Shown: one piece after another, positions 17,237 through 26,123 of the stretch
How positions within the stretch are numbered: position 1 is the first letter of the stretch
Layout: the number at the start of each line of letters is the position of its first letter
Made by a program: the position numbers and the translations under genes
Notes under the pieces: model-generated
What the model saw: only the letters and a program-made list of their open reading frames with translations
Database searches by the model: none
What the model was told of the DNA's origin: nothing
From: Sporocytophaga myxococcoides DSM 11118
GTDB taxonomy: Bacteria; Bacteroidota; Bacteroidia; Cytophagales; Cytophagaceae
Direction of reading: 5' to 3'
NCBI RefSeq assembly: GCF_000426725.1
Contig: NZ_AUFX01000006.1
Span: 62,001 to 126,000, forward strand
Length of the DNA stretch: 64,000 bases

Positions 17237-18547
17237 TTAATAATCACCTTTATCATCAAGATCATCAATCAGAAGACCTTTTGTTCTGTCAATGATTCTC
17301 TTTAAAAACTGAGTACTGTTATCTTCTTTTTTCTTCTGTTGATTCACATGCTTTCCGGTTGAATCCATTTCCATATATCTGTTTTCCCTGTCATCAATCG
17401 CACGGAAACCAGCCAATACAAGACCTACAGAAGTTGCATACATAGGGCTCTTTACTGCTTCTATCTTGCTCTTTCCAAGATGCTCGTTAGGATAACCTAT
17501 TCTTGCATCCATCCCAGTCATGTATTCAAATAGTTGCTTTACATTTTGAAGTTGAGAACCACCACCTGTGATGACAATACCTCCGGCAAGCTTACCTTCA
17601 TATCCAGAACAGATGATTTCAGAATGCACCAACTCAATGATCTCCTCCATTCTTGCCTGAATGATGTGAGAAAGATTTTTTATGGAGATCTCTCTCGGAG
17701 GTCTATTTCTCAAACCCGGTATTGAAACGATTTCATTACCGTTTGCTTCTTCAGCCATAGCTCTTCCGAACTTGATCTTCAAAAGCTCCGCCTGGTTCTG
17801 CATTACATTGCAGCCCGACTTGATATCAGATGTGATAATATTTCCTCCGAAAGGAATTACTGCTGTATGGCGAATTATACTATCATGGAATATAGCGATA
17901 TCTGTTGTTCCGCCTCCAATATCAACCAATACTACACCAGCCTCTTTTTCTTCATCACTTAAAACCGCTAGACTTGAAGCCAGAGGCTCAAGAATCAGGT
18001 TATCAATTTCCAGGCCAGATCTTAACACGCATTTATTGATATTGCTGATAGCATTTGTCTGAGCAGTGATTACATGAAAATCAGCTTCCAGTCTTATGCC
18101 AGTCATACCAACAGGATCTTTAATTCCTTCTTCATAATCAACAACATAATCCTGAGGCATCACGTGAATGATCTCACAACCAAATGGCATGACAGTTTTG
18201 TACATGTCATTAGTAATTCGGTTGATATCTTCAACGGTGATTTCATCATCAGTGGTCTGACGTGTAATGCTGCCATGGTGCATGGAACTTTTAATATGTT
18301 GCCCGGCAATCCCGACATTTACCACTTTTATATCTATACCTGATGCTTCCTCTGCTTCTTTAATAGCTTTGGTTATAGCATTTACTGTGGTATTAATATT
18401 AGTTACCATCCCACGTATCACACCTTCGGAAACCGCTTTTCCCATTCCGAGAATTTCCAGTTTTCCGTATTCATTCTTGCGGCCCACTATTACACAGATT
18501 TTGGTTGTACCAATATCCAGACCGACTACTATTTTATCTTTTTGCAT
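17237..18547 (-). CDS. ftsA: Cell division protein FtsA
   Basis: The 436-residue actin-like ATPase tethers FtsZ to the membrane. The phosphate-1 motif is VVGLDIGTTKICVIVG at the N-terminus, the phosphate-2 motif VVLVDIGGGTTDIAIF lies near residue 205, and the adenosine motif GIVITGGGSQL lies near 325. The C-terminal part contains FLKRIIDRTKGLL, which could be the amphipathic membrane-targeting helix, though it is followed by an acidic tail (DDLDDKGDY) rather than ending the protein. It is 21 nt downstream of ftsQ. Confidence 0.97.
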   Translation of the reverse strand: MQKDKIVVGLDIGTTKICVIVGRKNEYGKLEILGMGKAVSEGVIRGMVTNINTTVNAITKAIKEAEEASGIDIKVVNVGIAGQHIKSSMHHGSITRQTTDDEITVEDINRITNDMYKTVMPFGCEIIHVMPQDYVVDYEEGIKDPVGMTGIRLEADFHVITAQTNAISNINKCVLRSGLEIDNLILEPLASSLAVLSDEEKEAGVVLVDIGGGTTDIAIFHDSIIRHTAVIPFGGNIITSDIKSGCNVMQNQAELLKIKFGRAMAEEANGNEIVSIPGLRNRPPREISIKNLSHIIQARMEEIIELVHSEIICSGYEGKLAGGIVITGGGSQLQNVKQLFEYMTGMDARIGYPNEHLGKSKIEAVKSPMYATSVGLVLAGFRAIDDRENRYMEMDSTGKHVNQQKKKEDNSTQFLKRIIDRTKGLLIDDLDDKGDY

Positions 18548-18568
18548 AGGATGTAAAAAGTAATAATA

Positions 18569-19348
18569 TTATTCACAAATAATTTGATCCTTGAATTTAA
18601 GATTCACTTTGTTGTAAGAGTTCCATCCTTTTGTCGGAAGAATCTCTTTGTAAAAAATCTTCAGCCTCTTGAATTTATTCTCCACCTCTTCCGGTTTACC
18701 AAACAATATCAGTTGGTCTCCGATCTGAGTATACATTGAAATGTCTCCATTTCTCTCCACTGTCAGCTGAGTAATTTGTGCTTTCCAGAATTTATCCTGA
18801 TCCAGAAAATTTATCAGATCAAGATATGGCTTGCCTTCTTCAGACTCGAAAAATTCTTTCTTCGTTAGTTTAGCAGAACCTGATCCATCTATCAGTAATA
18901 CTCTTGCAGTAAAATCATCTGAAGTTGAAAGTGTATTACCTGAACTCCCGATATATGCATGCGGTCCGTCCGACTGCACAACTCTTGCTACTGGCCTGCA
19001 CTGGCTCACTTCAACAGTTAGATTGCCTTTGAGATCTTTATATACCTCTGCTTCTTCTACAAATTTATGACTTTTTATTCTCAATTCAAGCGTTTTAAGA
19101 TCAATATCATTATACGAAGCACCAATAATACGATCTGTTCCGTTCTTTGATATCAGGTCTAATACTTTTTCTTCTGTCACAAAATAATTGTCATATTCAT
19201 AATCGATATGAACATTGATAGCTTTTATCTCTTTGTCTGCCTGCTTTTTCTCAACAAAGCTGATAAGCGTGAAAAGCACTATGGATCCGAGGATATAATA
19301 AACCTTCCTCTTTATCCTGAAACTATTAATGACCGGCTTCTTTTTCAA
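18569..19348 (-). CDS. ftsQ: Cell division protein FtsQ
   Basis: The 259-residue bitopic protein has a short basic cytoplasmic head, one membrane segment (YYILGSIVLFTLISFV), and a periplasmic POTRA-like domain (NYFVTEEKVLDLI ... FVEEAEVYKDLKGNLTVEV). FtsQ links early and late divisome proteins. The start appears to be a TTG (19346-19348) because no ATG occurs before the membrane segment; it overlaps the end of murC by 23 nt. The sequence is poorly conserved, as usual for FtsQ, so the name rests on architecture and position between murC and ftsA. Confidence 0.9.
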   Translation of the reverse strand: MKKKPVINSFRIKRKVYYILGSIVLFTLISFVEKKQADKEIKAINVHIDYEYDNYFVTEEKVLDLISKNGTDRIIGASYNDIDLKTLELRIKSHKFVEEAEVYKDLKGNLTVEVSQCRPVARVVQSDGPHAYIGSSGNTLSTSDDFTARVLLIDGSGSAKLTKKEFFESEEGKPYLDLINFLDQDKFWKAQITQLTVERNGDISMYTQIGDQLILFGKPEEVENKFKRLKIFYKEILPTKGWNSYNKVNLKFKDQIICE

Positions 19349-20708
19349 GTAAGTTTTTTATTGGTTCTATAAACTGATCTATATCTCCTGCTCCGATAGT
19401 AACAAGTATATCAGTATCTGTTGACTCAAGAGTTTTCATCAGATCTGACTTTGCAACTACCTTTTTCTCTGTCAGATTTATTTTGTCAAGTAAAACGGAA
19501 GAAGTTATTCCCGGTATCGGCAACTCTCTTGCAGGATATATTTCAAGAAGAATTAACGCATCAGGTATTGACAAACTTTCTGCAAATCCATCCATAAAAT
19601 CTCTCGTCCTAGAAAAAAGATGAGGCTGAAAAATTGCAGTTACCTTTTTATCTTTATAAATCTCCTTCACAGCACTGAGAAATGCTTTGATTTCTGTTGG
19701 ATGATGTGCATAGTCATCTATGTACGTTATCTTTTCAGATCTATATATATAATCGAAACGGCGCTTTACTCCTTTAAACTCCTTTAATGCACCTTTAATT
19801 GTTTCGGCTGATATTCCTAACTGAAGGCCAACTGCGAAAGCTGCAACGGAATTTTGAACATTATGATCACCAGGAACACCTAAAGCAATATTGGTTATAA
19901 TTCCTGCAGGTGTTTTAAGATCATAGATATAATATCCGTTTTCAATTCTTTTATTGAAAGGAGAAAAATCAGAACCAGCTTCTCCGTAAGAATTTAAAGT
20001 TCTGCTTTTATCAATTTTTCTTACAGGACAACTACCTTGAGCAAAAACAACACCATTGCTCTTCACTTGGCCCGCAAACTGATTAAATGTATCGACAAAA
20101 TCTGCTTCGTCCTTATAAATATCAAGATGATCAGGATCCATTGCTGTGATGACTGCAATAGCCGGACTTAACCTTAAAAAAGATCTGTCATACTCATCCG
20201 CTTCAACTACCATTACCTGCTCACCAGCATTCTTGTCTCCAACCAGAAGATTTGATTTATAATTCTGAGTGATTCCACCTACAAATGCAAATACATTTTT
20301 GCCTGCATATTTAAGTATGTGGGCAACCATTGAAGAAGTGGTTGTCTTGCCATGCGTGCCGGCAATTGCAACAGTAAATACCTTTTCAGTTATTTTTCCG
20401 AGAATCTCAGATCTCTTCCACAATTGTCTTCCCTGAGCTTTGAAATAATTAAGCTCTTTATGGTCAGCAGGAATTGCAGGTGTGTAAACGATGAGTGCAT
20501 CATCTATAAAGTCCAGAGGGATAAGTTTAACGTCATCCTCATAGTGAATGAGCATTCCTTCAGCTTCAAGCTGTTCGGTAAGAGGAGTTCTGGTACGATC
20601 ATACCCAGCTACGTGGTATCCGCTTCCACGAAACCATCTTGCCAATGCACTCATACCAATACCGCCTATACCAATAAAGTAGACGTTGCTAAACTTTTCC
20701 AATTTCAA
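19326..20708 (-). CDS. murC: UDP-N-acetylmuramate--L-alanine ligase MurC
   Basis: This 460-residue Mur ligase adds L-Ala to UDP-MurNAc in the cytoplasm. It has the N-terminal Rossmann motif FIGIGGIGMSALA, the ATP loop AIAGTHGKTTTSSMV, the central DPDHLDIY and the C-terminal IDDYAHHPTEI. The likely start is a TTG at 20706-20708, three residues before the usual position; an in-frame stop lies just upstream and no ATG is available before the Rossmann motif. A 186-nt spacer carrying a palindromic repeat separates it from murG, the largest gap inside the operon. Confidence 0.97.
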   Translation of the reverse strand: MKLEKFSNVYFIGIGGIGMSALARWFRGSGYHVAGYDRTRTPLTEQLEAEGMLIHYEDDVKLIPLDFIDDALIVYTPAIPADHKELNYFKAQGRQLWKRSEILGKITEKVFTVAIAGTHGKTTTSSMVAHILKYAGKNVFAFVGGITQNYKSNLLVGDKNAGEQVMVVEADEYDRSFLRLSPAIAVITAMDPDHLDIYKDEADFVDTFNQFAGQVKSNGVVFAQGSCPVRKIDKSRTLNSYGEAGSDFSPFNKRIENGYYIYDLKTPAGIITNIALGVPGDHNVQNSVAAFAVGLQLGISAETIKGALKEFKGVKRRFDYIYRSEKITYIDDYAHHPTEIKAFLSAVKEIYKDKKVTAIFQPHLFSRTRDFMDGFAESLSIPDALILLEIYPARELPIPGITSSVLLDKINLTEKKVVAKSDLMKTLESTDTDILVTIGAGDIDQFIEPIKNLLEKEAGH

Positions 20709-20777
20709 ACTATTATAAAAATATCTGCTTTACTCTTTTTAAAAATCTTAAGATTCTTAAAACTTATAACTTAAAAG

Positions 20778-20816
20778 GACCTCATCCTAAATCCTTCTCC
20801 TGAAGGAGAAGGACTT
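20778..20816. repeat. 39-bp palindromic repeat, copy 2, inside dcw operon
   Basis: It is 37/39 identical to the copy at 15309-15347 and here forms a near-perfect hairpin (GTCCTTCTCC side against GGAGAAGGAC with a short central loop). It sits in the murG-murC spacer, where it would be transcribed as part of the operon mRNA. Next to it, 20860-20905 is a low-complexity tract of near-repeats of ACTTTAAGCTTT that runs into the end of murG. Confidence 0.75.
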
Positions 20817-20894
20817 CATTGACTGCCAGAGTCTGAATCAATCCTTTGTCTTACTACTTTTTACTTTAAGCTTTAGACTTTGAACTTTAAGCTT

Positions 20895-22016
20895 TCAGCT
20901 TTTCGCTTCAATTATCCTGATCACCTCTTTTGCTATATTCACGGCAGCATCAGGCTTTCCAAGTGTTCTGATATTCTGCGAAAGCTCCTTTTGTTTGTTG
21001 AGATCTTTCAGTAAATCCAATGCAGCAGGTACCATTTTTTCAGAAGCTTCAATGTCTTTCACCATAACTGCTGCATTCTTTTCTACCAGAGCCATTGCAT
21101 TTTTGGTCTGATGATCTTCTGCAACATTTGGCGAAGGAACCAGCACTGCTGGTTTACCCACAAGGCAAAGTTCAGAAATAGAGAGCGCTCCAGCTCTTGA
21201 GATCACGATATCTGCAGCCGCATAAGCCAAATCCATTCTGCTGATAAACTCAAGCACTTTCACATCCGGATTATTTTTCTGTCCTGCTTCCTCTTTCATT
21301 TTCTGAAAGTAGAACTTTCCCGTTTGCCAGATAACCTGAACTCCACTTACTTTTAACTCATCTATCTTTGCAAGTATGCTGTTATTCAAGGTTCTGGCTC
21401 CAAGACTTCCACCTATTACTAATATTACAGGTTTCCCCTCCTGAAGATTGAAATATGAAAAGGCTTCCTGTTTTTTACTTTCAAAATCAAGAATATCCTT
21501 TCTTACCGGATTGCCTGTAAGCTCCAGCTTGTCACCAGGAAAGTATCTTTCCATTCTTTCATACGCTACACATATCTTGCTTGCACTTTTTGCCAGCAAT
21601 TTATTGGTAACACCTGCATAAGAATTCTGCTCCTGGATCATTGTAGGGATTTTTTTCCAGTTAGCAGCAAATAACAAAGGCCAGCTTGCATAGCCACCCA
21701 CTCCTATTGCAATATCAGGTTTAAATTCACTTATAATTTTTCCTGCATTCCAGATACTTGAAATGATCTTTACAGGAAACAATAAATTATCTACTGTTAA
21801 TCTTCTCTGAATTCCGCTGATCCACAAACCTTCTATCTTATAACCTGCAGCAGGAACTTTCTCCATCTCCATCCTGTCTTTTGCTCCCACAAATAGAATT
21901 TCGGTAGAGCTGTCGATCGCTTTCAGTGCATTCGCAATAGCTATAGCAGGATAGATATGGCCACCAGTGCCACCTCCGCTAATGATTACTCTATACGGTT
22001 TGTTTTTTGAGGGCAT
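20895..22016 (-). CDS. murG: Lipid II synthase MurG (GlcNAc transferase)
   Basis: This GT28-family enzyme transfers GlcNAc from UDP-GlcNAc to lipid I at the inner face of the membrane. The glycine-rich loop ISGGGTGGHIYPA opens the protein. The donor-site region VLVIGGSLGARTLN and the C-terminal ISRAGALSISEL ... PSPNVAEDHQTKNA are typical. The ATG at 22014-22016 gives 373 residues and places the loop normally; an in-frame TTG four codons upstream is less likely. The start overlaps ftsW by 26 nt, indicating coupling. Confidence 0.97.
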   Translation of the reverse strand: MPSKNKPYRVIISGGGTGGHIYPAIAIANALKAIDSSTEILFVGAKDRMEMEKVPAAGYKIEGLWISGIQRRLTVDNLLFPVKIISSIWNAGKIISEFKPDIAIGVGGYASWPLLFAANWKKIPTMIQEQNSYAGVTNKLLAKSASKICVAYERMERYFPGDKLELTGNPVRKDILDFESKKQEAFSYFNLQEGKPVILVIGGSLGARTLNNSILAKIDELKVSGVQVIWQTGKFYFQKMKEEAGQKNNPDVKVLEFISRMDLAYAAADIVISRAGALSISELCLVGKPAVLVPSPNVAEDHQTKNAMALVEKNAAVMVKDIEASEKMVPAALDLLKDLNKQKELSQNIRTLGKPDAAVNIAKEVIRIIEAKS

Positions 22017-23142
22017 TTTTTGATTCAAAGTTAGTTTCTGAAATATCTCCTCTGCTTACACTTAATATAATTCCCAGCGAAATTCCTGTAAATAATAATG
22101 AGGTCCCCCCCATACTCAATAACGGTAATGGCTGACCAGTAATAGGTCCTAAGCCAACTGCTACACCCATATTGATCATAGCCTGTATAACCAGACTAAA
22201 TGCAAGACCTGCTGAAAGCAAGCCACCGTAAGCTCTTTCACTGTTTGAAACAGTAAGCATTGCTCTATATAATAATGCTAAATATAAAAACAGCACTAAA
22301 AATGCTCCTACAAATCCATACTCCTCTATTATAATAGAATAGATAAAGTCAGAATAACTATGAGGAAGAAAATCTCCCTGAACACTTTGTCCCGGGCCTT
22401 TTCCAAAGATCATCCCGGTAGCTATTGCCTTATAAGACTGTTCTGCCTGAAAAGGAATTTCTTTTGAAACAAAGAAAAATTCTAACCTACTAATTGCTGT
22501 TTCTAACCTTTGCCCCAACTTCAACGCAATGGTACCACAAACACCTCCTACCAAAACTAGCATCGCTAGGAACTTAAACGGAACTCTTCCTATGAACATC
22601 AATAAAAGACAAGTGCTGAACAAAAGAACTGCAGTTGACAAATTAGACAAAGCTATCAACCCACATATTAACCCGCTCCACAAAACTATTGGTATAAATG
22701 ACTCCTTGAAATCATCAATATTAGCCTGTCTCTTTGCAAGCATACTTGCCAAATTGGCAATTAACGCAAGTTTAGCAAAGTCTGAAGGCTGGAATGACTG
22801 GTTAATAACAGGAATAATAAACCACCTGCTTGCACCATTGATATCACCACCTTTGAAATAAGCAAATACAAGTAAAGGAATGCTTAACCAAAGACCCAGC
22901 TTGCTTAATTTCGAATAATACTTATAATCAATTTTATGAGCAACCCACATACAGGCAAGACTCATAAATACTAAAAATGAATGCTTAAATAAATAATGTT
23001 CTGTATCACCTTTCATCATTTTATAAGCCAAACTACCTATAGCACTATATACCACGAGGATACTTATAAATGAGAAGCACAGTATTATCCCCCAGATCAC
23101 AGGATCTCCTTTTAAGTTCTTTTGTAACCAGGCTTTTACCAT
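21991..23142 (-). CDS. ftsW: Lipid II polymerase FtsW (SEDS family)
   Basis: The ~383-residue membrane protein of the SEDS family has about ten membrane segments. FtsW polymerises lipid II into septal glycan together with FtsI. Typical features are the region FQPSDFAKLALIANLAS, with the catalytic-loop neighbourhood of SEDS proteins, and GLGPITGQPLPLLSMGG near the C-terminus. The ATG at 23140-23142 follows the murD stop by six nt; a TTG two codons earlier is an alternative. It stands between murD and murG, the usual dcw position. Confidence 0.95.
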   Translation of the reverse strand: MVKAWLQKNLKGDPVIWGIILCFSFISILVVYSAIGSLAYKMMKGDTEHYLFKHSFLVFMSLACMWVAHKIDYKYYSKLSKLGLWLSIPLLVFAYFKGGDINGASRWFIIPVINQSFQPSDFAKLALIANLASMLAKRQANIDDFKESFIPIVLWSGLICGLIALSNLSTAVLLFSTCLLLMFIGRVPFKFLAMLVLVGGVCGTIALKLGQRLETAISRLEFFFVSKEIPFQAEQSYKAIATGMIFGKGPGQSVQGDFLPHSYSDFIYSIIIEEYGFVGAFLVLFLYLALLYRAMLTVSNSERAYGGLLSAGLAFSLVIQAMINMGVAVGLGPITGQPLPLLSMGGTSLLFTGISLGIILSVSRGDISETNFESKNALKKQTV

Positions 23143-23148
23143 ATTCAA

Positions 23149-24507
23149 TTAATTCTTTATAACTTCTTTTTTTAACTCAAGCACCTGCGCCTTAAACTTC
23201 TCTCCTCTATCTTCATAGTTTTTAAACAGATCAAAACTCGCGCAGGCTGGAGAAAGTAAAACAACATCTCCTTTATTCGCCAATGCAAATGCCTTTTGAA
23301 CGGCATCCTTTACATTGTCTGTATCTTCAAGCTTTTGAATTTTGCCCGAGAAAAACTCAACTAATTTTGAGTTATCTTTTCCCATACAAACCAAAGCTTT
23401 CACTTTATCTTTTACCAACTGCTCAATCTGTCCATACTCATTGCCTTTATCCAAACCACCTGCTATCCAGATAAGCGGCTCTGTAAAGCTATCCAAAGCA
23501 TAGAACACCGAATCAACGTTTGTCGCTTTGGAGTCATTTACAAACTTTACTCCATTGATTTCACCAGCATCTTCCAGACGATGTGACGCATTTTTGAAAT
23601 CAGACATTGCCTCAACAAACTTATCCTCATCAAGACCTATGGCCTTTGCAGCAAGCGCAGCAGCCATTATATTGACCATATTATGCTTACCTTTTAATGG
23701 TAGCTTGTTCACTGGCAAAGTAAAGTCATTCTTATTAAAAGAGAACTTAAGATCCGCCCCAGACTGACATGCTCCTTCGCTTTCCTTTTCGGAAAGAGAT
23801 ACAGAAAGCAACTGAGGATTTAATTCTCTTGTCTTTAACTGTTCTGAAATAACAGGGTCATCAGTGAAAGTGATAAAATAATCGGAGCTTGTTTGATTCT
23901 GTAAAATCCTAAATTTGGAGTTTACATAATTTTCAAACTTATACTCATATCTGTCCAGATGATCAGGAGTAATATTCAGAAGTATTGAAACATGTGCTTT
24001 AAATTCAAACATGTCATCCAACTGAAAACTACTTAATTCAAGTACATAGTACTCGAACTTATCATCAATCACTTGCTTTGCAAGACTATCGCCGATATTG
24101 CCAGCCAGACCTGTATTTACACCAAGTCTTTTAAGCAGGTGATAAGTCAGAAGCGTTGTGGTCGTTTTTCCATTGCTTCCTGTAATAGCAATGAATTTGG
24201 CATTTGTATAATAAGATGCAAATTCAATTTCAGAAATGACTTTAATACCCTTTTTCCTTATAGCTTTGATCAGATCATTCTTTTCAGGAATACCAGGACT
24301 TTTTATAATCAAATCAGCATTCAGAATTCTGGCTTCATCATGTTTTCCTTCTTCAAACTCAATTCCTTCACCAGCCAGAATAGATTTATATTTATCCGCC
24401 ATCAATCCTTTGTCCGATACAAAAACTGTAAACCCTTTGGATTTCCCCAAAAGTGCTGCTCCTGTACCGCTTTCACCGGCTCCTAGTATGACGAGATTTT
24501 TTGCCAT
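23149..24507 (-). CDS. murD: UDP-MurNAc-L-Ala--D-Glu ligase MurD
   Basis: This 452-residue cytoplasmic Mur ligase has the N-terminal Rossmann motif LVILGAGESGTGAALLG, the ATP loop FIAITGSNGKTTTTLL, the central ITPDHLDRY, and the C-terminal NDSKATNVDSVFYAL and WIAGGLDKGNEY. It adds D-glutamate to UDP-MurNAc-L-Ala. It lies seven nt after mraY and six nt before ftsW. Confidence 0.97.
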   Translation of the reverse strand: MAKNLVILGAGESGTGAALLGKSKGFTVFVSDKGLMADKYKSILAGEGIEFEEGKHDEARILNADLIIKSPGIPEKNDLIKAIRKKGIKVISEIEFASYYTNAKFIAITGSNGKTTTTLLTYHLLKRLGVNTGLAGNIGDSLAKQVIDDKFEYYVLELSSFQLDDMFEFKAHVSILLNITPDHLDRYEYKFENYVNSKFRILQNQTSSDYFITFTDDPVISEQLKTRELNPQLLSVSLSEKESEGACQSGADLKFSFNKNDFTLPVNKLPLKGKHNMVNIMAAALAAKAIGLDEDKFVEAMSDFKNASHRLEDAGEINGVKFVNDSKATNVDSVFYALDSFTEPLIWIAGGLDKGNEYGQIEQLVKDKVKALVCMGKDNSKLVEFFSGKIQKLEDTDNVKDAVQKAFALANKGDVVLLSPACASFDLFKNYEDRGEKFKAQVLELKKEVIKN

Positions 24508-24514
24508 TGAAATT

Positions 24515-25726
24515 CTATCTAAGCTTTAATGTAGCTAATGTTAATATTGCCAAGAGAATTCCAACAATCCAGAACCTTGTAACGATCTTCGCTTCATGCA
24601 TTCCTTTCTTTTGATAATGGTGGTGAAGCGGAGACATCAAGAATATCCTCCTACCTTCTCCGTATTTTTTCTTGGTATATTTGAAGTAACTTACCTGGAT
24701 TAAAACGGATAAATTTTCCACAAGGAAAATTCCGCAAAGCACCGGTATTAATAGTTCCTTTCTGATTGAAATTGCCAGTACTCCGATAATACCTCCAAGA
24801 GTTAAACTTCCTGTATCTCCCATAAATACCTGAGCAGGATAAGAGTTGACCCAAAGAAAACCTATACAAGCTCCTACAAAGGCGGCGACGAAAATTACCA
24901 TTTCACCACTATTAGGGATATACATGATATTTAAGTAATCAGCGAAAATTGCGTTACCGGATACATATGCAAAAATTGCAAGAGCAACACCGATAATCGC
25001 TGAAGATCCTGCAGCAAGTCCATCTATACCATCAGTGATGTTAGCCCCATTAGATACTGCTGTGATAATAAAGATTACAAGCACAACATAAAACACCCAG
25101 ATAAACTGTTCTCCGAAAATTCCGAACAACTGAGAATAATCAAGCTCATTGTTTTTCAGGAAAGGGATCGTGGTGATCATTGATTTTTCATCCACAAATT
25201 TTGATGAGATCAATCCGTCTGAATTTCTAATTGCAGGATTCAGATATGTTCTTACAACTACATGATCATTGAAATAAAGCGTCAATCCTACAATAAGACC
25301 CAATCCTATCTGTCCGATAATTTTGAATTTACCCTGAAGACCTTCTTTATTCTTTTTAAATACTTTTATGTAGTCATCCAGAAATCCGATAAGTCCCATC
25401 CATACAGTTGAGATCAGAAGTAAAATCACATAAACGTTATCTACTTTTGCAAAGAGAAGTGCAGGAATCATGATGGCGGCTATGATGATGATACCACCCA
25501 TCGTTGGTGTTCCCTTTTTCTCCATTTGTCCATGAAGACCTAGATCCCTGATTGTCTCGCCTATCTGCTGCCTTCTCAGAAAATTGATCATCTTAGGACC
25601 AAAAAACATGGCGATGAACAATGAGAAAATCATTGCCATTCCAGCCCTAAACGAGATGTATCTGAAAACTCCGGCTCCGAAGAAGTCGAATTCCCTTTCT
25701 AAATAATTAAAAAGATAATAGAACAT
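24515..25726 (-). CDS. mraY: Phospho-MurNAc-pentapeptide translocase MraY
   Basis: This 403-residue polytopic enzyme transfers phospho-MurNAc-pentapeptide to undecaprenyl phosphate, forming lipid I. Family motifs include [13 protein letters not shown], the acidic pair in [22 protein letters not shown] with catalytic Asp, [13 protein letters not shown] and [12 protein letters not shown]. The length is larger than the ~360 residues of E. coli because of a loop near residues 160-205, as is common in this phylum. The ATG is one nt after the stop of the S23-type gene. Confidence 0.97.
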   Translation of the reverse strand: MFYYLFNYLEREFDFFGAGVFRYISFRAGMAMIFSLFIAMFFGPKMINFLRRQQIGETIRDLGLHGQMEKKGTPTMGGIIIIAAIMIPALLFAKVDNVYVILLLISTVWMGLIGFLDDYIKVFKKNKEGLQGKFKIIGQIGLGLIVGLTLYFNDHVVVRTYLNPAIRNSDGLISSKFVDEKSMITTIPFLKNNELDYSQLFGIFGEQFIWVFYVVLVIFIITAVSNGANITDGIDGLAAGSSAIIGVALAIFAYVSGNAIFADYLNIMYIPNSGEMVIFVAAFVGACIGFLWVNSYPAQVFMGDTGSLTLGGIIGVLAISIRKELLIPVLCGIFLVENLSVLIQVSYFKYTKKKYGEGRRIFLMSPLHHHYQKKGMHEAKIVTRFWIVGILLAILTLATLKLR

Positions 25727-25727
25727 T

Positions 25728-26120
25728 TTAGTTAAGGTTATGAATGTCCAGTTTTAAATTACTCTTAGTACCTTTTTGTGTCATATATGCAAGAATGCTA
25801 ATGATCTCATTTAGCTGGTCTACACACAGATCTCCGGACCAGGTGATTGTGTGTTTCATCTGAATAAGCTTCAGCCAGTATCTTGCTTCCACTGCTTCTT
25901 TAGTTGCCACGGCTATTTTTGCCATGTAATCCTGATTGTCCAGAGCAGCCAGGGATCCCTCTACATTGCCTCTGATATTGGTTGTACTTCTAAGCAGTTT
26001 TTCTGAAATCTCAAATTCATTATTTCTGATAAGCTCTATATAAAGCTCGATAATGCTAAGAGAAAGCTTAAATGTTTTTTCAACCAATTGATCCTGTTTT
26101 TTTGCCCCAATCGTTCTCAT
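25728..26120 (-). CDS. Four-helix-bundle protein of the S23/IVP type
   Basis: The 130-residue all-helical protein matches the four-helix-bundle family first seen as the intervening-sequence protein of 23S rRNA (S23). The features are an N-terminal helix [15 protein letters not shown], the block [19 protein letters not shown], and the [16 protein letters not shown] helix, where family members usually read SALKEARETRYWLRLL. No function is established for family members, which often lie in rRNA or near mobile DNA. Here it is embedded in the dcw operon, three nt after murE and one nt before mraY, so it must be co-transcribed and probably translationally coupled with wall-synthesis genes. Confidence 0.85.
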   Translation of the reverse strand: MRTIGAKKQDQLVEKTFKLSLSIIELYIELIRNNEFEISEKLLRSTTNIRGNVEGSLAALDNQDYMAKIAVATKEAVEARYWLKLIQMKHTITWSGDLCVDQLNEIISILAYMTQKGTKSNLKLDIHNLN

Positions 26121-26123
26121 AAT

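Noticed and set aside
22017-22028. TTG start of murG four codons upstream
   Set aside because: The ATG at 22014-22016 is available and gives the usual distance to the glycine-rich loop; similar upstream TTG starts of ftsW, ftsL, tilS and the OstA-like gene were set aside for the same reason.
24073-24486. Open frame of 137 codons antisense to murD
   Set aside because: It is Cys/Phe/Ser-rich with no domain pattern; the opposite frame is the conserved MurD.
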